NCBI RefSeq assembly: GCF_002078875.1 | Contig: NC_034409.1 | Location: forward strand, 102,891,226-102,955,225 | Source of the DNA: Numida meleagris | Lineage: Eukaryota > Chordata > Aves > Galliformes > Numididae | DNA: 64,000 nucleotides | Direction of reading: 5' to 3' | In this document: positions 1-13,700 of the stretch, in pieces | How the letters are laid out: the number at the start of each line of letters is the position of its first letter | How positions within the stretch are numbered: position 1 is the first letter of the stretch | The notes under the pieces: model-generated | Seen by the model: the letters and a program-made list of their open reading frames with translations, nothing else | The model's database searches: none | Told to the model about the DNA's origin: nothing | Program-made: the position numbers and the translations under genes

Positions 1-1750
1 CAGACTCACAAAATTACACAGAGTAGTCACAGAATCATAGAATGGCCTGGGTTGGAAGGGACCTCGAGGATCATCAAGCTCCAAGCCCCCAGCCACAGGC
101 AGGGCCTCCAACCTCCACATCTAATGTTAGACCAGGCTGCACAGAGCCCCATCCAACCTGGCCTCGAACACCTCCAGGGATGGGGCATCCACAATGTCTC
201 TGGGTAGCCTGTTCCAGCACTTCACCACTCTCATAGTAAAGAACTTCCCCCTGATATTCAACCTAAATCTTCTCTACTTCAACTTAAAACCATTTCCCAC
301 TGTCCTGCCATTATCCACCCTTGTAAAGAGTTGACTCCCCTCCTGTTTGTGGGCTTCCTTTAGGTACTGGAAGGCTGCAATGAGGTCACCCTGCAGCCTT
401 CTCTTCTCCAGGTTGAACAAGCCCAGCTCCCTCAGCCTGTCTTCACAGGGGAGGTGCTCCAAGCCCTCTGATCACCTTTGTGGCCCTCCTCTGGACCCTC
501 TCTAACAGCTCCCTGTCTTTCTTGTGCTGGGCACAAGAAAGGCTGCAGGTCTGGACACAGTACTCCAGATGGGGCCTCACAAGGGCAGAGTAGAGAGGGA
601 CAATCACCTCCTCCCTGCTGGCCACCCCTCTTCTGATGGAGCCCAAGGGTAGGCTCCAGTAGGCCCAGTAGTTTGCAACTATGCCTAAATACAGGACGAG
701 GACATACAAAATAGAAACTGCACTGTAAGAGTTTAGGTGAACAAAGAAAGACCAAGTGTGATTTCACTGACAGACAGTTATCAACTTGCTAATTGCTTGT
801 GCTGTTATTGTTGTGGAAAGCAAAACCCATTAACTACACAATTGTTAGCCACAATCAACATCGGGAGGGAGCTGGTTAGGAGATTCCTTGTGATCTATTT
901 CCCACTTCGATCTTTAATTGCCCTCAAAATAGGCAGTGTGCATATGAATAACAGCAGGGATGTGCATAGGCAAAGCAGTCACATCAATAACTCTAAGTGA
1001 TGATAAGCAGTATTCAAGCACCATGTAGACTTTCCTGAACTTTTCAAAGATACTGAGCACAGGCATAGTCACACCCACAATGGCCCCAAGTATCTCTGTC
1101 TGATGGACTGCAGCTGGGGTACTGTGTGTAGCACAGAAGGTACCACCCCTCCAGTGCCTGCTCTGCAGAAAATATACAGCCTTTGAGTGGGGAATATTCT
1201 CTACCATCTCTTTTATGCTTGTTTTATAATTGCACTGAACTGTTCCCTGTGCTATACAGAATGGAGTTCAAAAGGTAAGATAATGTAAATCTTTATCTAA
1301 TTTTTAACTCTCCTAAACTGTTTTTAGTTCCAGTTTAAAAACCTCTCATCATCTTAAGCAGATCAGTCCCTCTACACAGGGTTAAACAACTACATTTGAA
1401 AACATCATGAGGGAACGCCTGGTCTTCTGGACAAGAACAGCTTGGTGCCTATGCTGCTACATAGTTCTAAGTACCTAAATCCCACTAGAAATACTGCGCT
1501 ATTTGGAAAAGTGCTTTAAAAAGACTTTAACAGCAATTACGCCTAGTTACCTTTTAAGCCACTCCGAAATTACACTGCAGTTCAGTAGGTGGTTAAACCA
1601 CGTATATATTTCTCCTTTCCAAAGCAAGCCATGTGATTTCTTGAAGTATTAACCCTCAGACTTTAAATAACAGCACTACAGATGGAGCCATGCAGCTCCC
1701 ACAGCACAGTACCACGAGACAAAATGTCAAAGTGGGAACATTGAATTTAC
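1..1750 (-). other. URB1: URB1 intron 30, part
   Basis: Apart from the CR1 copy at 31-665 I see nothing supported. Exon 31 is not inside the window as far as I can tell. Confidence 0.7.
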
Positions 1751-4700
1751 CTGGTCTGGTCAATTCACTGAAGAGCTGAAGTAGAAAACATGGATCATAG
1801 AAATCATCAAGGTTCTTGACACTTTCGTCTCTATACAGTGAGTCCTGCACCTCCTGAAACCAAACCCAAACCAAGATTATGTAAGGACTGATGCTGATTT
1901 CCAGTTTGGTTTCAAACTTCCCCAACCACCTCATCCCATTATACAGCAGCAATCCTAAATCTCACAAAATCTAACACAACATGGGCCAAGACGTGCTTCA
2001 GTTTATACTTAGCTTTCACTAACACAGTCGCAAAACTATCAGAAAAAGATACAGAAGCACGTTAGCAAACTGTATCAAAGACTAAAAAGCCCACTGTCAG
2101 TGGATACTTGGACAGCCAATTTTAATAACTTTAAAAGTCAAATTCTGAAGACAGTTACACATGGCAACATACAATCACACCTACAGACAAGATGTGGTCC
2201 ATATACTGCAACTCATTTGAAAAATAATTGTTTCATTTCAGACAAAAAAAACAAACCACATTCAGCAAAGTGCTCCTAATTAATTCCAGCCTTCTTATGA
2301 ATTTAAATATCTATCCTGATGTAAACATGTATTACATGAATGCAAAAATAAAAAAGGACTGAAGTGAAAGGCTCTTTTTCCATATCACAAGAAGGATAAT
2401 TCAGCAGTTTAAACCACAGCACCTCTGATGGCAAAAGATGGCGATGCTGAGGGAAAGACAGAACTGTCTTCATCATCTTTTCTCGATCGAGCAGACATAG
2501 AATCTCCTCCATGCTTGGCTGCTGCCATAGTGACTTCCCTAGACTCTTGCAAGTCTTGTGATGCTCCACAGCAGCTGGACCCCACAGCAGGATTCTTAAA
2601 ACATTGTTATAAGTAAAGGCATTAGTCAACAGGCTGATAGCACTGAGCAAAAAGTAATTACAGAGGCTATAAATCAGTACTTAAATTTTCCCTTCACTTC
2701 TACTTACTATCCTGTGGGAACCTGAAACTAGAACTTGTTTCCCCGGCAACACCTTTTTCATCCATCCAAAAGCTTTTCAAGTTCAGTCTGAGGGTGTCTC
2801 ATTAACTATTTCCTAACCTGGTAATTCAAGTCAGAACTTACATTCTCACAAAAGTGGCTTCTTCTTTTAAGCTATAAATACAGGTAAGAAGAGACAGTGA
2901 TCGAGATCAAGTCAGTGACGGTTGTCTCAACTGCAACTGATATTTCAAACCAGGATCACAATGCTTCAGTGAAACAACATTCTTACACTCCTCCTCTGAT
3001 TTGCCCCTTAAACCCCACTTATTGTGCTTAAAGTGCTACTGATATTGTCATTTACAATGCGGGTACTACCACCAGCATGCCTCTCTGTCAGTGAAGCAGT
3101 AGGTGGGATGAAGCCGGGCTCCTTATCACCCAGAACCTCAATACCCTGTAACACAAGCTAGGATCTGCTGGGTATTCACTTTTCCTGAATGTGCTCTACA
3201 ATCACTCAAACTCTTCAGTGCTGGGATCACAATTAGCATCTGGCTACCAATCCACTTCAGGGTCCAGTATGAAACTGTCTCTCCTTTAAAAAGACTAGAA
3301 ATGTTTGGGACCCTAATTGCCTCTGAGAACAGTCTCCTCCACTTAACACCCTCCCATCTGCAAACTCTTTTGGTGAAGATTTATGCAGCATGTAGCTATT
3401 GCCAGAGCCCTTGCTACTGGAAGCCACTTCGGTTGCCTTCTAACAAGAACTTTCATTTACTGTCTCACATTATAGGCTGCAACGATTATCTGTATTTTCA
3501 GACAAAGCTCAGGAAGGAAATTAGGTTTCTAATTAAGAGTCTAGTCCCTCTCCAACTGCCTGAGCTGGTACTCTTAGAATCATTTGAGTTGGAAGGGACC
3601 TTTAAAGGCCATCTTGTCCAATCCCCTGCCATGAACAGGGACATCCACAGCTAGATCAGGTCTCTCAGAGCCCCATCCAGCCTGACCTTGAGTGTCTCCA
3701 GAGACAGGGCATCCACCACCCCTCTGGGCAACTTGTTCCAGTGCCTCACCACTCTTATCATAAAATACTTTCTCCTTCAACTTTAATGCAAATATTCTAG
3801 CCATAGTCATTAAACACTTCACAACTGATTAATCTGGCAGGACACTGCTACAGCAAAAGGTGAGGAAAAGTTCAACCACACTAACTGCATCAGCCTCACT
3901 AAGTCAAAGACAGGGAAAACCAAGAATTGAGATCTCCACCTGTGTTTAGAAAGTACGAAAGTTAAATCAATAGTGCACTCTAAGTCACTATTTTTTTTTG
4001 CGTAATTTCTCTGCCCATAACAAGAAGATAATTGTCTTGCAGTGCTTTTAATATTTATGCCCAAACCTCAAATCAAAAAGCACCTCTAAGCAAGGCAGAG
4101 CAAAAACATCAGCATCTGTAAGCACTAACTGCAGCTGACTTCCCTGTAGACTGCTTTTGCAGAGGGCCTGAAAATTCTTCTATACAGGACACAGTTCTCT
4201 CTTGTAAAGCATGTAGATGTATTGTAAGACTGTGCTATAATGAGAGCTATTGTCCAGATTATTGTAAGACAAAGCATTAATACCGTATTAGTATCCCAAA
4301 TGTAGCTAAGTGCATGTTAATGCAAGAGGTTACCCATCACTTCTCCACTGGCATCTTCCTTCCCTCTACAGCAAAGAGCCATAACAAAACATCATATACA
4401 CAGGGGCAAGAGCATTGAGAAGGGCAAGGGTTATGCTGAGTAGCAAATGGCGTATCCCAGGAGAACAGGAAGGAATCCTACGCTAGCAACTTATGTATTG
4501 GCCTGGTGACTGGGGCACTCATTAAATGAGAAAGCTAAACACTGACACTGTAGTCACCCACATACTGATCCCTCTGTCCAAAAGTCTGGGCAACATGAAT
4601 TTTACATTTTATCCATTTTTCCATTTTCATATGAAAAATGTTTCCAAAAGCAACACTCACCTACAAGTTTGACCTTACTCAATGATACTCTCAGTTAAAA

Positions 4701-7700
4701 ATAAGACCTTGGAAAAATTCCAGTTGTGACACTGCTTACTTGCGTATAATTGGTCAAATAAAGGACGGTGGTCAACTTACCTGGAGTTTATAAGACTTTG
4801 ATTATTCTTTTCATATAACTGAAGCAGTAGCAGTATCTTCTGATCTAAAAAAACCAACAAAAATGAAAGCTAAAGTCAGTCACCTATGAAGATGAAAAAC
4901 AGATCTAGCAGCAGCTACCTTTCCCAGGCTGACATACCTACAGTACTCAGCGTAGCCCCATAGGCACCCAGCAGCACAGCAAGGTGACTGCTCTCACAGA
5001 CTGAAGGGTCGAGTTTCACAATTGTCAGCAGGATATCCACCAAGGCCTCTGAAATAAATGCATGCAGATTTAAATATTGTCATGATTCCACCAAAGGATG
5101 ATGATGGGACATTTAATTCGAGGCCAAAAAAGAACGTGTTTTGAAGAAGTTTAAAAAGCATTTCCAAGGTGAACAAACAGATGTTGCTGTGATGCAAGCT
5201 TCACAATGTGACATATCTCCCTGCTGAACTTTTCTACAGGCATATATTTGTTACCTCGGAACAAATTAAGTGCCATACTCTACTCTGCCCTGCCACAGTT
5301 CCATTCTCCCAGGAAAGATTAAGTTAACTCAGGAGTTGCAAGGAGTAAAGACACACATCCCAACAACCTTCCCAGGGCACTCCAGAACATGGAAGATCAC
5401 ACTCCAGCTGCAGTGACTTATCAAAATGCTTCTATAGCATACTCTTAAAAGGCTGTCTTCATTGCAGAGTCTTTTAGCAAGCTACAGTAACTCTGTCCCG
5501 AGATGTACAAAAGGTATTCACCTTTATTTTATGACTAGCTGAGAAACAGGTGAGTAAGTGATTAGGTTACTCAAAGTCAAATAGGTTATCTGTGGCAGAT
5601 TCAAGATCTGGATCCAGATCTCTCTGCTCCCGGTACCTGAAAACACACAGGCTATTTCCCCCAGTATCTACAGGAATATATCAAAACAGTACAGATCATA
5701 AAGACATTGGTCTAAATGAATGCACTTTTGACACGAGCTTCTTAATTACTCGTTAGCTTCAAACAATCCATCTTGCTGCTTTACAGAAAAAAATTCAGAT
5801 GACAAAATACATGCAACACCTATTACTTATTAGGACCCAATTTATGTTATTAATGGAAGGACAGTGCAAGCTTTCATGAGGAATATCAAATCTACATGGA
5901 GTAAATTAACATTGGAGATACAACCTGCAAAATCAACTTAAAATCTTCTGTACTAACTAATTCTAAAATGAGGGCCCCTGTCACATCTCTCTAAAAGAAC
6001 CTTTGTGCACTTCAGTGATCTAACAACTTCACAGAAAACAAAAGGATCCATTCAAGATATCAACAAGATCTAAAAAGAAAAAAGAAAAAAAGGCACAAAC
6101 CTGCCTTAACAGAGTTTTACAAAATGTGAGTGTTTAAAACTGGCAGCCACAAAATGAATGTGAACATCTGAATCCATACAGAGGCAGAATTTAAAACTAA
6201 ATGCTAATACTCTGGAATTGTTTAATAGCTCTGCAAATATATGTGGGTGGATAGGTTCCTGGATGGGTAGAGTATAATGGGAGAAAGACAAGATTACTAA
6301 ATATAGTTAAATGGAAGGAAGAAGAAAAAAAACATACCTCTTGTCTGGATGTTCGTGCCATCTTCTTCTCTTGACCTCAGCATGACTGACAAAAATAGAG
6401 AGTGGTGCGTGACCATCATGTGAAGTTTGGAGAGCTTGACTAATCTCTGACTAAGTGAGGATTCTTTCTTGTATAACAAGTGAATAGCAGTGTTCAGGAC
6501 CTTCAGAAATGCTTCATCTCTGTAGCGGTACCTTTAGAAGTAAAGATCACAGAACAGTCACAGAACGTCTCTTCTTCAGCCACTTTGCTTTAATTCCTTT
6601 TATGCAATACTGGTACCTAATTATCAAAAGGAAAGAGGATTGGGACACAGTCATACTTGTAGCTGCAATGAGCTTAACAAAGGATGAGAATTTCTCCTAC
6701 TAACACTTCAGGCAGCAGCCCTTCATATTAACCCTTTTACCTCCACAGAAACTAAAATTATCCTGAAATACCCACTTCCTTTGATTTCTTTTACTTAAAT
6801 GGTTCACATTAATGATAGAAGATCTGACTTATTTTCATATTAATTGTATTTAAGAAATGCCTTAAATAAAAAAGGAGCATAAATAAGCATGAAGCTTCTC
6901 TATGCCAGTTAAGAAGCAGCTGGTCCAACTATCCAGTTAGCTGTGTTAGTTATGCAGACTGGAGCACAAAATTCCCATGTTCAGACTCCAATGAAAACAG
7001 CAGATGTCCTGCTCATCCAGAGAAGCAAAGAGCATCATCTAATCTGAGTGAGTTCAAGGGAGACAGCATGTTTCCAAGGTGCAGAACAAGGCCACGTGAA
7101 CTGAACAGCATCTTTGGTGCATCTCAGAATTACTTACCTGAGTCCCGTCTTCACAAGGCTGTACCAGTCATCTGGGTCCACTTCTTCAACTAAGCTCTGG
7201 GCATGTAGTAAGCAGAAAGAGATGTTTATGTTTAGTACATAAAATTTCTACTGATCACAACCAGCAATTTCTGTTCCATAGACATACTAAGAACACGCAA
7301 GCCAAACACGTGAGACAATTAAAGGATAAGAGGGAAGAAAACTCTTAGACACAATAATTCTACCTCCTGATTCAAATGACACTGCAAGTATTGTTTTGTT
7401 GGGCCTGGGAATGAGGAAGCATATGGGCTGTATGCAATTAAAAAGCCAGCTGGTCTCTAGGTATCCAAAAACAAAACCAAAACAAAACAGAAAAACAACC
7501 AACAACCATCTTTAAACTCGTGACGCTCCCAGAGTTTGAAAGGATTGCGATGCTGGCAAGTCAAAGTAAGAAACTGTTACTCACGTACTAGAAGATCTTC
7601 ATGTACTTATAGCGTGCTTAGCTAATAACTGCACATGACAAATGGCTATGATAGCTGGATAAGCTGGGTGTACAGTGTGTTCTTTAATAAAATTCATCTT

Positions 7701-10700
7701 CTCTAGAGTACTACGGACCACAATATAAACAATCAGTTTTCAGAAGGCTCAGAACTGCATATGCCAGCGGTCCTGGCAATGCTAAGTGTTAACCTTGTCA
7801 GGTCTGCACAATCAAAATTAACATTACGAGATGGCCCCTTGAGTCCTGCAAGACTACAGTCCTACACAATCAGGTCCTAAGACAATCTCACAAAAAGCCA
7901 GCATAAGGTCAAAGGCATCTGCTGCCTGAAGAGACTTCCTATTTTTAATGTCCTATATGAATTTGCTTACCCTACACAATGAAAAAAAGAACAAAAGCAA
8001 AACAGAGAGGGAATGATCCAGAAGGTGTATTTTGTGAACAAACGGGATTTCTGCCATATACTTCTGAGGATGTGGCAGGTATGTCTTGTCAGAAGTGTCT
8101 CTATGTTGTCACTTTTACTTTTTAAGTAAAAACATCCATCAGTAACTTTTGATTTTTGTATCTTAAACACCTCAAATACTGGTTTTCAAAGAGCACTGCT
8201 AGCAGAAAGCTATCACCAACATCAACTCAAAACTGGTTCTTAGCAAGGAGTGGGAGGACAAAATTAACTCTGTAAAAGCTATTAAAAGCCCTCAGAAGCC
8301 ATAAGTTATAAAACAAAAAATAAAGTCCAACCTGCATTTACCCAAGGCACAAATACAAAAGCACAATAATATATATCCATACAGTCACAATCTTGGATGC
8401 CAGCAACAGACATTAAAAAGAAGTCTCACCAGTAATTCTTCAAGCCTCAGTAGCACTGGCCTCTCCACATCTTGCTTGCTTTCATCTCTACTGCTGCTGT
8501 AGATGACAACTAATCCCTTCATGCAGGCTGATAACAGGCTTCTCCTCCAGGAATGCAGCTCTTCGGAGTTTTCAAGCACTCTAGAGATGGCATCTGCTAC
8601 TGTCCAGCTGAAGAAATATATATTAAAAAAGTTACAACAAGCTTTGTGTGTAGCCTAAAGCTGTCTGGCTGCCAAGCTCAAAGCAACAGATTCTCTGAAG
8701 ATGGCATTACTGTTCATAATATTTCCATGCATGTGTATCTATCACAACACTTTATGACACAAACTTTGTCATAGAACAGGGAATCAGATCTGCCTACCTC
8801 TCGTTATTTCCTGCTTTCTCAAGAGCAGCAGGGAGCTGGTCAATAAGCTTTCGCAGCCCTTTGCTTTGTGATGATGGCAACAACTTTGAAAGAACTTGCA
8901 ATTTCACAGTGATCTCATGCGATGCTTCTGTGTCTTGAAATACACCGGAGAGCTCTTTCCACAGAGCTTTTCTCAGGACAGGTAGAACAGCTGAGACAAC
9001 TGTAGGGAGAGAGCAGCACCAGTTTCACCAAACATGTTAAGCAACAACTGACATAATTACTAAGATTCCACATCACTTCTCTAATTAAGCCCCAGCTTAC
9101 TTAGTTTCTAACTGTTACACTACAGTGACTGCTACAGAGGAGTGCACTCTGTATTGCTCCTTTAACATCATTAGGAAGTATTTAGCAAATATACCAGATA
9201 ACCACTTGCTATGCAGCTGAAATAATTAGACATAGGAAAATAATGCAGACATTCAAAAGAGGGACAACTATGTGATAAAAAAAACCCTTGTCCTTGATTA
9301 TCAGGAACAAGGAAATCCTTACCAGTTCTCTGACCATGGACTCAAGGGAATTGTACTCTCACATAAGCATACAGCTAGCATGTACCTTATAAATCAAGTC
9401 AGCTTGCCAGCAGTTTCCTCTTCTAGCGTTCAAGCACAAAACCATCAGCTGAATTAGGTGCCAGAAGAAGGCTTAGTTCTTTAACCATCCTGTACTGATG
9501 AAGTCTTTCCACTACTTGAACTTCCCCTACGCAGAACTAGCTTTCCCCACCAACAGCTACGGTCAGCCAGACTCTGTTGCTATTCACGTATCTACACAAT
9601 AAGAGAAATTAATCTAACATGATCCTACCTATCTGAATCCTAAGGCAGTTTTGCTGGTTGAAAAAATCTTGCCAATTTAACGCTGCTGTTGCTTTGGAAA
9701 GTTTTGGACTGTATGCCAGTTTAGGAAGGCAGCAAATTAGAGATTTATTTTAGCGCAACGTTTTCAACTCTTACAGCTGTAGAAGCAGAAGATTAGATTC
9801 CAAAAAACCATATGGCAATGGCATTCTATTCAGACGGTGTTCAATCTACACCCAAGAAAAAGTTTTACCTCCTATACTAAGCCAAGTAGATAAGCACAAG
9901 GATAGATTTTCACATTGTGGCTTTACCTGTGGAAGGTCGGGTGAAATCATACTGGTCTCTGCATTGCAAATACACATTAATGAGCAGAAGAAATCTCTCC
10001 ATGTTTTTCCTCAGGCACTTTTCAATGGAACAGCTTAGACACCACAGCTCGAACTGCAGCAGGTGAGTCCTACAGTGCTTTATCAGCATGCCCACAATGG
10101 CAAGGGAGGTTTCTGACCCCCGGTTAAGGCAGTAAACTTGCACCTCCACATTGACCACATGTGCAAATACTGGCTCACTTTCAAGTGCCTGAAGGAAAAC
10201 TTTCTCCAAATCTTCACTGGCTGATGCTGACATCAATATCCCCAAAGCTTTAATGTGCTCTGTGGACAGCAGTAGATCTCCTCGCTGGGGCTGTCTTTGG
10301 TAGCTGTCTGTGAGGAGCTGCACCAAAATTTGTCCATACAAGCTCAACTGTTTTCCTTTTTTAGGGGATTTTTCAGATTTCTGAATAGTCAAGCTCATCT
10401 CAGGAAGTCGCAGCATGGTTAAAGTGATCTCTTTCAGCTGTGCTGCAGACATGTACGTATGCAATTCCTGAAGAGCCTCCAGCTGCTGAGACCTCTTGGG
10501 AGAGGCCTGGCTTCCTCCCTTCCCAAAAGCTTGTAGCTCTTTCAAGACACTTTTTACGATAGCTTCAAAATACTTCAATAACACGTGTATATGTTTCATG
10601 CTCTGCAACATCGGGGCACTTGTCTTCAGCAACCGGAGCACACCAGAATTGACATGAGCTGACAGAAGCTTCACAGTGACAGGGTTTAAACTGTGCTGGG

Positions 10701-13700
10701 GAAGAGAACGTTGTTCTAAAGCCAGGAACCAACTCTCCAGTGTTGGATGTTTGAAAATCAACATGAGCATATCTTCTAGGGTCTGTAACAAAAAGTTGTA
10801 ACAATATCATTGAATAGATAATTATAGATTGGGAAAAAATAATTTATCTATCTTCCGGAACATGTTCAATACAATTACTGGACATGAAATTGGCTATTAA
10901 CCCATCAGAGGATAAAAAAATTAACAAATTACAAGCGTATTATTATCATTCTTTCAACATCTCTGATGAGGGAGACACTCAGTATTTTCCACATCAAAGC
11001 ACATTTTCAAGAGGAAAATATGTATATTCTGGGATTCTTCAGTGTAATCTCCATTCTAATCTCCAAAAATCCACAGAACAAATGAAAAGAGAGAAAAAAT
11101 TCACTCCTCCAGGTATATAATTATGGTAACTAGCCTTAACACATGGCTTTGGAAAATAGAATTGCCTCTGCAAAGCTGAGTGATTCCTGTCATGACCTCT
11201 CCTTACCACATTCCAGCTCACGGGTGGGACTGTGGATGCTGCAGCTGATATATCTCCAGACAGCAGTTTCATAACTACTGAACTACATGCTCAAAGTGCC
11301 TTCTCCCAGATGCGAACAGCATCTCTCTGCATCAACCTGTTTCCGTGTAGCAGACACACTTAAATCCCAACTGAAATTCCAGAAATCTTCATGACTTACA
11401 AAATAACAGCCCTCACAAAGCCTGATGCTGGCTATTGCTGTCACAATTAGCCAATTCCGTGCTTTGGTGATTGCTGATAACACGTCAACAAAAATCTGTG
11501 CTCAACAATCATTCACTTCTCAGACAATTTGCTTTACTAAGGGGTTCGACAAAAACTTCCAGATATTTCCCTATTCTCTAGAATAAATCAAAAGAAAGTT
11601 CGTTATCAGTAAACTTCTAGCCTGTGTATCAAGGGATCCTGTACCTTGTCATTTAAAGATTCCTCTGTAATCAGAGAGTCTTCATCCATAAAGAGATCTG
11701 ATTCAGCCTGATGCTTTTCTTGTTTCTGCCGATTTTCCAACTCTATCTGATTTCCCCGGCACAACAAGCTGTTCAGCAGGTCCACAAAGAGGTCAACGAG
11801 GCGAGGACCTGAAGTTTTACTAAGCTGTGAAAACACAGACACCGTGAAAGTTGAGAAAAGAGGAGGATGGGGATAGAAAGATAATTATCCAACAGTAACA
11901 GAATAAGTTAGGAACTTCCTGGATTACAACCTTTCTAGTGGAAGGAATCACTCCTCGCTGTAGAAATCTAGTTCAAAGAGAAGTCTCAGGGTGCCAAACA
12001 AATATTTTTAGATTTTCATCTATGGTATGACTTCCAATATAATGCAGGCCAATTTCACTCTCTTGAAAGGCTTTTTACAGAGACCCATGAGCCACCTTAA
12101 AATCTGGAGTTTATTTGCTCTGCACACAGATCAGTAAAGCAACTCACACAAAGGAAATGAAAACCTCCTCAACAATTAGAAGGTTAGGATTTGTTTACAA
12201 ATTATCTGCAAGTCTGTCTGGTGCCCTCAGCCTAAGTGAGAACTGAGCGTGTGAAAAAGATGCAGAACTGGGTCCTGAAGGTTTAACAGCCAACTCATTT
12301 GTACTTACAGCAAGAAAATAAAACAAACCCACAGTGCCATGACAACATCGCTCTTACACTGCCAAAGTTCTCCACTGTGGATTTCAGGTACAGCAACACA
12401 TGCTTCACTCCTAACAAAAGTTGTTCAGATGGGAGCTGGCAAGCCAAGTCTCTCAGTTTTGTCTGGATATCATCTTCTAGTAAGGTACTGCTTTCTCTTG
12501 CATAGGCATTCTTTAGCAAAGTTGTAAACACAGAATCCAGGGCCACAGCAGGTTCTTTGCATAACTCTTTACATTTTTTAAACTGTTTAAAATGAAAAAA
12601 AAAAACACAAAAACAAAACACAACTACATAAGAGAAAATTAAAAATTAGTATCATCTGAAGTTTCTTTAGCTACCTATGTGTTGTATCCTGGACTGACAT
12701 TCCAGGGACACACCTCCGCAGTCATGCTGCCACAGAGCTAGCTAAAGGATTTCCCATGGGGTACCTGCAAATGGTCACTGCTAAGCTAAATAAAAACACA
12801 GCAGTTCCCAGCATGGCTGGTCCATGCATTCCAAACTCATACCTGAGTGAACTCCAGCCACTGTAAACTCCCTCCTCTGGCCTGCATCATTACAGCATGC
12901 TACACTGTGCCTGGTGAGAAATCGTAGTCTTTGGTGACTGGGTAGGACCCATGTGCTCTGGCTTCATTACCCACCAACCACAGCAGAAACCTCTCCTGCT
13001 GCTAGAGAAATGCCCTTAAGAACGTTTGTGTCCCTTGATGGGATCAAGAATGAAGACATAAGTTGAATGTAGAAGTACTTTCTGAAGGTAACGTAACTTT
13101 CATACACTGTGAGTTTTTTTCAGTAACAATGATTCAAGCATTCAAGTGAATTGAGGTATAGCATACCACAGGTTCCTGAGCTTGCTGAGGTATCCAGAGA
13201 TTGTAATACTGGTTAAATTGGTAGAGCTGAGGATACTTAGAAACTTTCAGTGACTGCAGATCTTTATCATAGAGCTGGAACATCAAGCAGAGGGCAAGGG
13301 CATCTCTCTGAGAGTGTAGAAGATCAGTGAAAACACCAACAAGATACTCTACGATGTGTGCTCCTAGAAAACCAAAATAAAAAATGACACCTCTGTTGAT
13401 AAAAGTTGCATAAGCACACACGATAAGGCAACCCTCCCTTCGTAAGAACAGGGCAACAGACCCTACAGAATTATTTTTAAATGCACTGAACAGGATTAAA
13501 AGGCATTTGTGACAAGCTGGACAAGTGTTCCTACCTCACTGAGGTACCTGGAAAAATCCTCCATACGATTGTCCTTGGCAAAATAAATAATCACCCCACC
13601 TCAAAATACATACTAAGGTTGGCGTGTTTCCTTTCACACAAGCATAAAATTAACTCTGCCTTTACTGTGTTGTGCTACACTTGCCTGCATTTTGAAAGAA

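Noticed and set aside
443..709. Reverse-transcriptase-like open frame as a possible gene
   Set aside because: It is the degraded C-terminal end of CR1 ORF2, truncated and frameshifted.
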